From assembly GCA_947630935.1 (NCBI GenBank), contig CANRJL010000026.1, forward strand, positions 1-10,752: DNA of 10,752 nucleotides. The letters run 5' to 3'. Below the pieces are notes generated by a model, which was not told the DNA's origin, made no database searches, and saw only the letters and a list, made by a program, of their open reading frames with translations. This document shows positions 1 through 5,548 of the stretch, piece by piece; within the stretch, counting starts at the first letter, position 1, and every line of letters starts with the position of its first letter. A program made the position numbers and the translations under genes. The DNA comes from an uncultured Bacilli bacterium (lineage in GTDB: Bacteria; Bacillota_I; Bacilli_A; RF39; UBA660).

Positions 1-1381
1 TAGTAACTTAATGACTTATGATAAAATTTATCAAAATATAATTGAAAATCAACTAGGAAATGTTGTTATAGCCAAAGATATTAATAGTATGAATCAAATT
101 GCTAAATTTTTAGAATTTAAATTTCGGGTTGTTTCTTTAGATGGTGAGATAACTCATGCTGGGGGAAGTATTTCTGGTGGTTCTTTAAAAACAACTAACA
201 ACACTTTAAATGATAAAATTTTATTAGAAAAAAAAGAGCAAGAATTGAAAGCTAATTTATATGAAAAAGATAAAATAAATCAAGAAAGTCTAGAATTAAA
301 AGAACTTATTTCTTTTTTAAATTCTAATCGCCAAACTTATGAAAATGATTATTTTGTTAACGAAAGAGAATTAAAATTTCAAATTGCTAAAAGTACCGAA
401 ATTCAAAATAATCTTGAAAAAATATCTTTAACAATGCAAAGAGTAGCGACTTTCAAAAGTGGTAATTTTGAACAAGAACTTGGTAAATTTTTAGAAAAAG
501 AACAAAAATTAGCTACGGAAAAAGAACTATTAAAAAATGAAATAACTAATTTAAAAGAAGAAAAAAGAGACTTGATGAGTAAGATGGAGGAAGAAGAATT
601 TGCTTATCGCCAAAAAAATAGTGCAGTTCATTCCTTAGTTACTAAATTAAATCAATTAGAAATTGATAAAAATAAAATTGATATTCGCATGGACTATTTA
701 TTAAATCATTTAAATGAAACTTATCATATTACTTATGAGAAAGCTAAAGTAGAATATGTTTTAGATATGGATGTCGATATTACCAGAGAAAATGTAACAA
801 GACTAAAGAAAGAATTAGAACAATATAATATGGTTAATTTAGGTAGTATTGATGAATATGAACGAATTAAAAATCGTTATGACTTTTTGAATAGTCAAAA
901 AAATGATTTAACAGTTTCTATTACTGAATTAGAAGAAATAATTGGCGAGATGGATGAAAAAATGATTGAGAGATTAACTACAACTTTTGACCAAATTGCT
1001 AAGGAATTTTCTAAAGTTTTCAAACAATTATTTAAAGGGGGAAATGGTCTTTTAAAATTGACCAACCCTAGTAATATTTTAGAAACTGGAATTGATATTA
1101 TTGCTGAACCACCTGGCAAAAAATTAAATAATATTGCTTTATTATCGGGCGGAGAAAAAACTCTTACAGCCATTGCTTTGTTATTTGCTATTTTAAATGT
1201 TTTTCCTGTTCCTTTTTGTATATTAGATGAAGTAGAAGCTGCTTTAGATGAAGCTAATGTTGATACTTTTGGCCAATTTTTACAAGCCCAAAAAGAAAAA
1301 AGCGAGTACCTTTTAATTACTCACAAAAAAAGAACTATGGAATATGCTGATACTTTATATGGTATAACTATGTTAAATTAG
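1..1381 (+). CDS. smc: Chromosome partition protein SMC, C-terminal part (5' end outside window)
   Basis: The reading frame is open to the left edge, so the ATG at 11 is internal and the gene starts upstream. SMC is the ATPase of the bacterial condensin (Smc-ScpAB) that extrudes DNA loops and aligns chromosome arms. Numbering from the ATG at 11, residues about 1-60 are the end of the hinge domain, with the glycine-rich GGSISGGS. About 60-265 is charged coiled coil. The rest is the C-terminal half of the ABC head: signature motif LSGGEK at 378-383, Walker B with D406/E407 in ILDEVEAALDEANV, and the switch histidine in LLITHKKRTMEYAD. The Walker A half lies outside. The coiled coil after the hinge looks about 100 residues shorter than in Bacillus SMC. 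The protein stops at YGITMLN, short of the usual final beta strand. The gene faces def across a shared terminator. Identity is very secure. Confidence 0.96.
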   Translation, partial: SNLMTYDKIYQNIIENQLGNVVIAKDINSMNQIAKFLEFKFRVVSLDGEITHAGGSISGGSLKTTNNTLNDKILLEKKEQELKANLYEKDKINQESLELKELISFLNSNRQTYENDYFVNERELKFQIAKSTEIQNNLEKISLTMQRVATFKSGNFEQELGKFLEKEQKLATEKELLKNEITNLKEEKRDLMSKMEEEEFAYRQKNSAVHSLVTKLNQLEIDKNKIDIRMDYLLNHLNETYHITYEKAKVEYVLDMDVDITRENVTRLKKELEQYNMVNLGSIDEYERIKNRYDFLNSQKNDLTVSITELEEIIGEMDEKMIERLTTTFDQIAKEFSKVFKQLFKGGNGLLKLTNPSNILETGIDIIAEPPGKKLNNIALLSGGEKTLTAIALLFAILNVFPVPFCILDEVEAALDEANVDTFGQFLQAQKEKSEYLLITHKKRTMEYADTLYGITMLN

Positions 1382-1400
1382 AAAATTAAAGTATTAAAAT

Positions 1401-1435
1401 AAAGGACTATAATAATAAAATATTACTGTCCTTTT
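1401..1435. terminator. Bidirectional intrinsic terminator between smc and def
   Basis: A 7-bp stem, AAAGGAC at 1401-1407 with GTCCTTT at 1428-1434, encloses an AT-rich loop that can form a further small TAATA/TATTA helix. On the + strand it is followed by a T-rich tail, and on the - strand by a broken T-rich stretch. It sits between the smc stop and the convergent def stop, and its right arm touches the def stop codon. Confidence 0.65.
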
Positions 1436-1985
1436 ATATTTCACGCATAAAATTTTTATCTTTATAAGGGTTTTTCGGGTCAATTTTATCGACAAATAAA
1501 ATACCATTTAAATGGTCAATTTCATGTTGAAAAGCAATTGATAGTTCTTCTCTGACACGTAAAGTAATTTCTTTACCTTCAATATCTTGAGCTTTAATAG
1601 TCATTCTTGCATGTCTTGGCACAATTCCTTTTACCTCGCGATTTACACTTAAACATCCTTCGCCTTCACCAACATAAATTAATTCTTCACTATAAGATTC
1701 AATTTTGGGATTAATAATAATATAATTTTTAAAAGTTTTATCTTCTAATTCTTCCGCAATTACAAAAATTCTTTTTAATACTCCTAGTTGAACAGCACTC
1801 ATGCCCCAACCAGCCCGTAAATTATATTTTTCTCTTTCTTCATCAATTTGACTCATTTGTAAATATAATAACATATCTTCAATCATTTTCTTTTCCTCGT
1901 TAGTTAAAGGAAAAGTTACTTCTTTAGATATTTGATGTAATCTTTTATCTTTTTCATCTAATATTATTAAATTTGGTAATTTCAT
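1434..1985 (-). CDS. def: Peptide deformylase (type 2 / long Gram-positive form)
   Basis: This metalloenzyme removes the formyl group from the initiator Met of new proteins in the cytoplasm. All three family motifs are present in 183 residues. Motif 1 is GWGMSAVQLG (59-68), where the catalytic Gln is Q66. Motif 2 is EGCLS, with metal ligand C111. Motif 3 is QHEIDH, with ligands H154 and H158 and catalytic E155. The long insertion between the N-terminus and motif 1, and the overall length, match the type 2 enzymes of Bacillus (YkrB-like) and Staphylococcus. Motif 1 has Ser63 where Ala is usual, a mild substitution. The ATG at 1985 is preceded by AGGGGTGAG a few bases upstream. The gene is alone in its unit, with no fmt beside it, and converges on smc. 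Confidence 0.95.
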   Translation of the reverse strand: MKLPNLIILDEKDKRLHQISKEVTFPLTNEEKKMIEDMLLYLQMSQIDEEREKYNLRAGWGMSAVQLGVLKRIFVIAEELEDKTFKNYIIINPKIESYSEELIYVGEGEGCLSVNREVKGIVPRHARMTIKAQDIEGKEITLRVREELSIAFQHEIDHLNGILFVDKIDPKNPYKDKNFMREI

Positions 1986-2008
1986 TATCTCACCCCTAAA
2001 ACAGTCTT

Positions 2009-2018
2009 ATTGTATCAC
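2009..2018 (-). promoter_or_regulatory. Candidate extended -10 promoter of def
   Basis: Read on the - strand, TG-A-TACAAT lies about 25 bases before the def ATG. I saw no convincing -35 hexamer 16-18 bases further upstream, so this rests on the extended -10 alone. Confidence 0.4.
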
Positions 2019-2067
2019 ATTTTTTCAAAAATTGCCTAAAAACTTTAAATTAATGCCCGAATTAGCA

Positions 2068-2098
2068 CTAAAAAAGAATAGTTTTAGCTATTCCTTTA
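2068..2098 (-). terminator. Intrinsic terminator of the YjcZ-like gene
   Basis: On the - strand, just after the stop of the 64-residue protein, GAATAG and CTATTC form a 6-bp stem around a six-base loop (CTAAAA). A run of six T follows directly. An AAAG before the stem can extend it by pairing with the first Ts. This separates the small gene from def, which lies downstream on the same strand. Confidence 0.7.
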
Positions 2099-2102
2099 AA
2101 AT

Positions 2103-2297
2103 TTAGTTATTGTTATTGTTGTTACCATACCATCCTGCACCAATTATGATAACTAAAAGGATGAATAATACAATCCATATTGCTGCTCCTGCTCCATAAC
2201 CAGATGTATATCCGGCATATCCGGTATTCCCGCAACATGGATTTTGATATCCACCGTATCCGCCACCATAATATCCATTATTTCCATAATAATACAT
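2103..2297 (-). CDS. Small Gly/Tyr/Asn-rich single-pass membrane protein, YjcZ-like
   Basis: This 64-residue protein has three parts. Residues 1-36 are a low-complexity Tyr/Gly/Asn region with a Cys-Cys pair (NPCCGN). Residues about 38-57 form one strongly hydrophobic segment (AAIWIVLFILLVIIIGAGW). The tail is six consecutive Asn. A Gly/Tyr-rich head followed by an 'IVLFILLVIIIG'-type helix is the hallmark of the YjcZ/YjfA-like small proteins of Bacillus, some of which are made during sporulation, but the function is unknown. The start is well supported: AAGGAGG lies 8 bases before the ATG. A TATAGT at 2322-2327 (- strand) could be its -10, without a clear sigma-A -35. It has its own terminator and diverges from the SEDS gene. 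The family call is by pattern only. That it is a real gene is well supported by ribosome site, composition and terminator. Confidence 0.75.
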   Translation of the reverse strand: MYYYGNNGYYGGGYGGYQNPCCGNTGYAGYTSGYGAGAAIWIVLFILLVIIIGAGWYGNNNNNN

Positions 2298-2348
2298 ATA
2301 TGTAACCTCCTTAATCTTTCTACTATAGTTTATTAAATTCTTTCATTT

Positions 2349-2411
2349 TTGACATAAAAAAAGTACAATTTTTTAAAAAGACCACCAAAGAATTATATTT
2401 TATGTTAAAAT
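2349..2411 (+). promoter_or_regulatory. Candidate promoter region of the ftsW-like gene
   Basis: There are two candidates. TTGACA at 2349-2354 has a weak TTTAAA 17 bases on. Alternatively TG-T-TAAAAT (2403-2411) is an extended -10 without a good -35, which would give a leader of only about 15-20 bases before the ribosome site AGGTGAGG. The sequence does not decide between them. Confidence 0.4.
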
Positions 2412-2432
2412 AAAAAAAGAATAGGTGAGGAA

Positions 2433-3590
2433 ATGCAAAAAATTTTTCAAAAAATAGATAAACCATTGCTTTTTTTAACAATTTTGTATACTATTTTAGG
2501 TTTTGTTATGGTTTTATCTGCCTCAAGTGTCTCAGCTGTTTTACGTTATGATGTCAGTCCTTATCATTTTTTTATTCGCCAATTTGTTTTTGCCTTTGTT
2601 GCTTATTTAGTAGGCTTTTTATTCGTTTTAAGAATTCCAACCAAACGTTATTTTTATCTAGCGCCTCTTTATCTTATTGGCGTGATTGGGTTATTAGTTT
2701 TAGTTTTTGGTTATGGTGTTATTGCTGGGGGAGCTAAAAGTTGGTTAAACTTAGGTTTTTTTAATCTTCAACCAACTGAATTTGCTAAAACTGCAATTAT
2801 CTTATATATGGCTGTATTTTATGATAAAAGTATTCGTAAACAAAAGCCCTTTGCCCATAATTTTATTCCAATAGTATTTTCAATTATTATCTTTTTATTA
2901 GTAGCCATGCAACCTGATTTTGGGGGAGCTGTGATTATTGCTTTCATAACTTTTTTCATTTTTTTAATAGTTCCTTTTACTAAAGAAAATAGAGTAAGAA
3001 TTATTAAATATTTAGGTATTGCCGTAATTTTAGGTTTAGTCTTACTTTTTTATACAGAACCTGATTTATTAAATAGTACTCAATTACAACGTTTAAAATT
3101 TCAATCACCATGTAGTCGTTATACACAAGACACTGGCTATCAAGTTTGCAATGGTTTTATAGCTTTTCATAATGGTGGTTTATTTGGGGTAGGTTTGGGC
3201 AATTCTACTCAAAAATATTTATATTTACCAGAAGCTCATACTGATTTTATTTTTCCAATTATTGTAGAAGAGTTAGGTTTATTGACCGGTATTGCCCTTA
3301 TTTTTGGTTATGCTTATATGTTATATCGTATTTTAAGAATAGCTAAAAAATCTGATAATATTAAAAATCAAATTATTTGTTATGGTTCTTTTATTTATTT
3401 CTTTGCTCATTTAATTATTAATTTATTGGGAATCTTAGCTTTAATTCCTTTAACAGGAGTACCTCTTCCATTTTTAAGTTATGGTGGTTCATTTAATTTA
3501 AATATTATTTTAATGACTTTTGTTGTTCAACGAGTTTCAATTGAAAATGCTATTTCATTAGAAAAACAGCAATTAGACCAATATCAATAA
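2433..3590 (+). CDS. ftsW: SEDS-family peptidoglycan glycosyltransferase, FtsW-like
   Basis: SEDS proteins polymerise lipid II into glycan strands in the membrane, together with a class B PBP: FtsW at the septum, RodA along the wall. The 385 residues are almost all membrane segments, beginning with one at about 12-30. Family motifs appear in order: GAKSWLNLGFFNLQPTEFAK, MQPDFGGA, GGLFGVGLGNS, EAHTDFIFPIIVEELG, and near the C-terminus LTGVPLPFLSYGGS. D271 in HTDFIF aligns with the essential Asp of FtsW/RodA. The wording 'GNSTQKYLYLPEAHTDFIF' and 'TGVPLPF' favours FtsW over RodA, but one gene without context cannot prove it. The start at 2433 follows AGGTGAGG by two bases and places the first helix correctly. 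Two cysteines (C227, C239) lie in the large loop before the catalytic Asp. No partner PBP gene is adjacent. Confidence 0.85.
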   Translation: MQKIFQKIDKPLLFLTILYTILGFVMVLSASSVSAVLRYDVSPYHFFIRQFVFAFVAYLVGFLFVLRIPTKRYFYLAPLYLIGVIGLLVLVFGYGVIAGGAKSWLNLGFFNLQPTEFAKTAIILYMAVFYDKSIRKQKPFAHNFIPIVFSIIIFLLVAMQPDFGGAVIIAFITFFIFLIVPFTKENRVRIIKYLGIAVILGLVLLFYTEPDLLNSTQLQRLKFQSPCSRYTQDTGYQVCNGFIAFHNGGLFGVGLGNSTQKYLYLPEAHTDFIFPIIVEELGLLTGIALIFGYAYMLYRILRIAKKSDNIKNQIICYGSFIYFFAHLIINLLGILALIPLTGVPLPFLSYGGSFNLNIILMTFVVQRVSIENAISLEKQQLDQYQ

Positions 3591-3658
3591 TTGTCAAACA
3601 TTGTAAATTAAATTTAAAGCATATTTATATGTTATTATATTAGAAAAGGTGGTTGATT

Positions 3659-4468
3659 ATGGCAAAGAAAAGTCATTGGTATATTTATGTTATTATTTTA
3701 TTATTATTAATTTTATTTGCTCTTATAGGATATTTACTAGCTGATAAAAATGTTTTTCAATTTAAAAATTTTCCACCAACTCAATCTGAAAATAAAGAAA
3801 ATGAAGAACCACAAGAAGAAGAGAAAAAAGAAGAAAAAGTGGAAAATACAACAGAATCATTAGATGTTAATAGTAATCTTGTTTTAAAATATGCTTCTTT
3901 GTATTCAGCTTTAGAAAATTCTTGTCAAGATTCTTCTTCATTAAAAAATGATTTAAAAACAAAATTATATTTAGCTTATTTAGCTATTCCAAGTAGTTAT
4001 TATCAAACAGTTCGGTGTGGTAATTTACAAAGTACAGTTATTAATTCTTCTTATTATTGTGCATCTAAATATAAAGAAGATTTAGATTCGCCAACTATTG
4101 CATCTGAATTAGCTGAAGAAAATACCACTTATATTCCTGAAGAATTAATTAAAATGCAATATGAAGAAATTTTTGGTTTAAATAGTAATTATCAAAAAGA
4201 TGATATTCAAATTATAGGTGGAATGTATCATTATGATGCTCTTTTAAAAGGCTATGCTTATTATCGTATCAATGCTGGTGGTGGCTGTCCTTTAGCTGAC
4301 ATTTCTGTTGTTGAAGCTGTTAAAAATAATAATACTTTAACTTTAATGCTTCAAAAAAAATATGGTGATGAAGCTCAAGGCGATTGGCAAAATGAAATTA
4401 TAACTTACACTTTATTATATGAAGAAGAAACAGGAAATTATATTTTCCAAAATGTTCAAAAAGAATAA
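3659..4468 (+). CDS. Unrecognised membrane-anchored extracytoplasmic protein with four cysteines
   Basis: I do not recognise this family. I chose the ATG at 3659 (269 residues), because AAGGTGG lies 6 bases before it. The in-frame TTG at 3653 would abut the ribosome site. Residues 1-8 are basic, and about 9-28 form one hydrophobic helix without a signal-peptidase or lipobox cysteine, so it is probably an N-terminal anchor with the rest outside. Residues about 40-68 are a highly acidic Glu/Lys/Asn/Pro linker. Residues about 70-269 look like a folded domain with Cys at 89, 120, 134 and 210 and a GGGCPLAD turn. All four cysteines would be outside and could form two disulfides. The gene follows the SEDS gene by 68 bases. 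AT-rich -35/-10-like boxes in that gap (TTGTAA 3601, TTATAT 3625) are too weak to call. It could share the upstream transcript and have an envelope role, but that is inference. Confidence 0.8.
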   Translation: MAKKSHWYIYVIILLLLILFALIGYLLADKNVFQFKNFPPTQSENKENEEPQEEEKKEEKVENTTESLDVNSNLVLKYASLYSALENSCQDSSSLKNDLKTKLYLAYLAIPSSYYQTVRCGNLQSTVINSSYYCASKYKEDLDSPTIASELAEENTTYIPEELIKMQYEEIFGLNSNYQKDDIQIIGGMYHYDALLKGYAYYRINAGGGCPLADISVVEAVKNNNTLTLMLQKKYGDEAQGDWQNEIITYTLLYEEETGNYIFQNVQKE

Positions 4469-4484
4469 AATATAAAATAATATA

Positions 4485-4514
4485 TTGACAAGTCTTAAAG
4501 ATTTATGATATAGT
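4485..4514 (+). promoter_or_regulatory. Strong extended -10 promoter of the structured RNA
   Basis: A perfect TTGACA (4485-4490), an 18-base spacer and TATAGT (4509-4514), preceded by the extended -10 dinucleotide TG at 4506-4507. Predicted transcription start is about 4520-4522. This is the best -35/-10 combination in the window. The first ATG of a substantial reading frame is more than 350 bases further on. Confidence 0.85.
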
Positions 4515-4519
4515 CAAAT

Positions 4520-4794
4520 TACTTAATAGAAGAAGATGAAATGATTAAAATACTAAAGATTGTTTGTTCGGAATAATCTTGTTTGATAAGTTTTTTATCA
4601 GGTATTTTAAAATAGTGATTCTTGAGTCTCACATTTTTTAATTTCTCTTCTGTCGGTACTTGGTCTTATCGACTATTAAGTTGTACGTACATGTGGGTTA
4701 ATCGATAAGAAAGTAGTATTTATATCTGTCAATATATGTATTACTTTATCACCACAGGAAAATATAGCAGTTGACAGACTGTTATATTTTTTTT
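4520..4794 (+). ncRNA. Highly structured RNA of about 275 nt, class not recognised
   Basis: Bounded by a consensus promoter and an intrinsic terminator, with no credible coding frame. Helices found by eye: P0 4531-4542/4641-4651 (11 bp, T4537 bulged); P1 4545-4553/4602-4610 (9 bp), closing a three-way junction with hairpins P2 4556-4565/4571-4580 and P3 4584-4589/4595-4600; hairpin P4 4615-4618/4629-4632; P5 4651-4657/4751-4756 (C4654 bulged), closing a second branched domain with P6 4664-4672/4702-4710 and P7 about 4711-4725/4732-4746; and the terminator hairpin. The 5' end 4522-4529 is perfectly complementary to 4673-4680 in the P6 loop (pseudoknot). The P7 loop 4726-4731 is perfectly complementary to the terminator loop. 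I see no signature of RNase P, tmRNA, SRP RNA, 6S, T-box or common riboswitches. It may be a trans-acting RNA or a terminating leader of comEA. It is clearly a structured transcript, but its function is unknown. Confidence 0.8.
4761..4794 (+). terminator. Strong intrinsic terminator ending the structured RNA
   Basis: An 11-bp stem (4761-4771 with 4778-4788, one G-U pair) and a six-base loop TGACAG are followed by Ts up to 4794. The loop is the exact complement of the P7 hairpin loop CTGTCA at 4726-4731, so termination and RNA folding may be linked. Confidence 0.9.
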
Positions 4795-4832
4795 GGCTTT
4801 AAAAAAGGAAATTAATTGTCTTTAGGGATATA

Positions 4833-4873
4833 TATAATTAGAAAGTATTAAACATACTTTCTTAGAAAGGAGG
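4833..4873 (+). promoter_or_regulatory. comEA leader: -10-like box, 9-bp inverted repeat and ribosome site
   Basis: TATAAT at 4833-4838 has no good -35 at the right distance. AGAAAGTAT (4840-4848) and ATACTTTCT (4854-4862) form a perfect 9-bp inverted repeat around TAAAC. It ends one base before the ribosome site AGAAAGGAGG (4864-4873). The right arm can instead pair with GAAAG of the ribosome site (4857-4861/4865-4869), so the two hairpins exclude each other. It may be an operator or a translation control hairpin. Confidence 0.5.
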
Positions 4874-4876
4874 CCT

Positions 4877-5548
4877 ATGGATACAATTAAAGATTTTTTT
4901 CTGGAAAAGAAAATGGCGTTTATATGTGGCATTTTAGCCCTAGCTTGTCTTGGAATGGGGGTTTTGTATTTAAAAAAAGCAAGCGCTGAAGAAGCTTTTC
5001 ATTGTCCAGTAGAAACTTTAGACGAAAATGAAGAATTAGAAATGCTAGATGATAGTTTAATTCATGTTGATATTAAAGGGGCTATTCGCAATCCTGGCGT
5101 ATATGAAATGATGACTGGTTCAGTCGTTAACGATTTAATTCGGGAAGCCGGAGGGTTAATGAGTAATGCTGATACTTCAACTTTAAATTTAAGCAAAAAA
5201 TTAACTAATGAGATGGTAATTATTGTTTATACCAAAGATGAAGTACGTGAGATGAAAAAAAATGATTCTTTAGGAGATGCCTCAATCTTAGATGGAATAA
5301 AAGAAAATGCGGCGATTATTGGGGAAGAAGCAGAAAATAATTCACCTAATACTAATGAAAAAATAAATTTAAATACGGCAACTAAAGAACAATTAGATAG
5401 TATACCTGGTATTGGCGAAGCAAAAGCTCAAAGCATTATTGAATATCGCAAAACTTGTGGAGCATTTAAAAAAATTGAAGATATTAAAAACATTTCAGGG
5501 ATAGGCGACGCGGTTTTTGAAAAACTTAAAGATTACATTACGGTCTAA
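4877..5548 (+). CDS. comEA: Competence DNA receptor ComEA
   Basis: ComEA is the membrane-anchored protein that binds incoming double-stranded DNA outside the cell and delivers it to the ComEC channel. In 223 residues it has an N-terminal membrane segment at about 13-32. Next is an SLBB domain at about 60-115 (VDIKGAIRNPGVYEM, VNDLIREAGGL), as in Gram-positive ComEA. After an Asn/Glu-rich linker comes a C-terminal helix-hairpin-helix DNA-binding domain at about 162-223, starting INLNTATKEQLDSIPGIGEAKAQ and containing a second hairpin around ISGIGDAVFEKL. The ATG at 4877 is preceded by AAAGGAGG with only three bases between, rather close. It heads the operon-like block comEA-comEC-holA; comEB, present between comEA and comEC in Bacillus, is missing. 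It lies just downstream of the structured RNA. Confidence 0.95.
   Translation: MDTIKDFFLEKKMAFICGILALACLGMGVLYLKKASAEEAFHCPVETLDENEELEMLDDSLIHVDIKGAIRNPGVYEMMTGSVVNDLIREAGGLMSNADTSTLNLSKKLTNEMVIIVYTKDEVREMKKNDSLGDASILDGIKENAAIIGEEAENNSPNTNEKINLNTATKEQLDSIPGIGEAKAQSIIEYRKTCGAFKKIEDIKNISGIGDAVFEKLKDYITV

Noticed and set aside
895..1173. A 92-codon open frame on the - strand inside smc
   Set aside because: It lies antisense to the conserved SMC head domain, has no ribosome site, and its sequence reads as a shadow of the coding strand.
3591..3640. A terminator or promoter between the SEDS gene and the four-cysteine protein
   Set aside because: No stem with a T-run is present, and the TTGTAA/TTATAT boxes are not better than expected in such AT-rich sequence.
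3653..3658. TTG at 3653 as the start of the four-cysteine protein
   Set aside because: It abuts the ribosome site AAGGTGG, whereas the ATG at 3659 has proper spacing.
4541..4576. An 11-codon frame (MIKILKIVCSE) near the 5' end of the structured RNA, a possible leader peptide
   Set aside because: There is only a poor ribosome site, its codons lie inside the P0/P1/P2 helices, and no run of regulatory codons is seen. Better explained as part of the RNA.
4520..4794. Known RNA classes: 6S, SRP, tmRNA, RNase P, T-box, lysine, cobalamin or c-di-AMP riboswitch
   Set aside because: The 5' and 3' ends are not complementary as in 6S. The conserved cores of the other classes (for example the RNase P GAGGAAAGTCC or the T-box GGGTGG segment) are absent.
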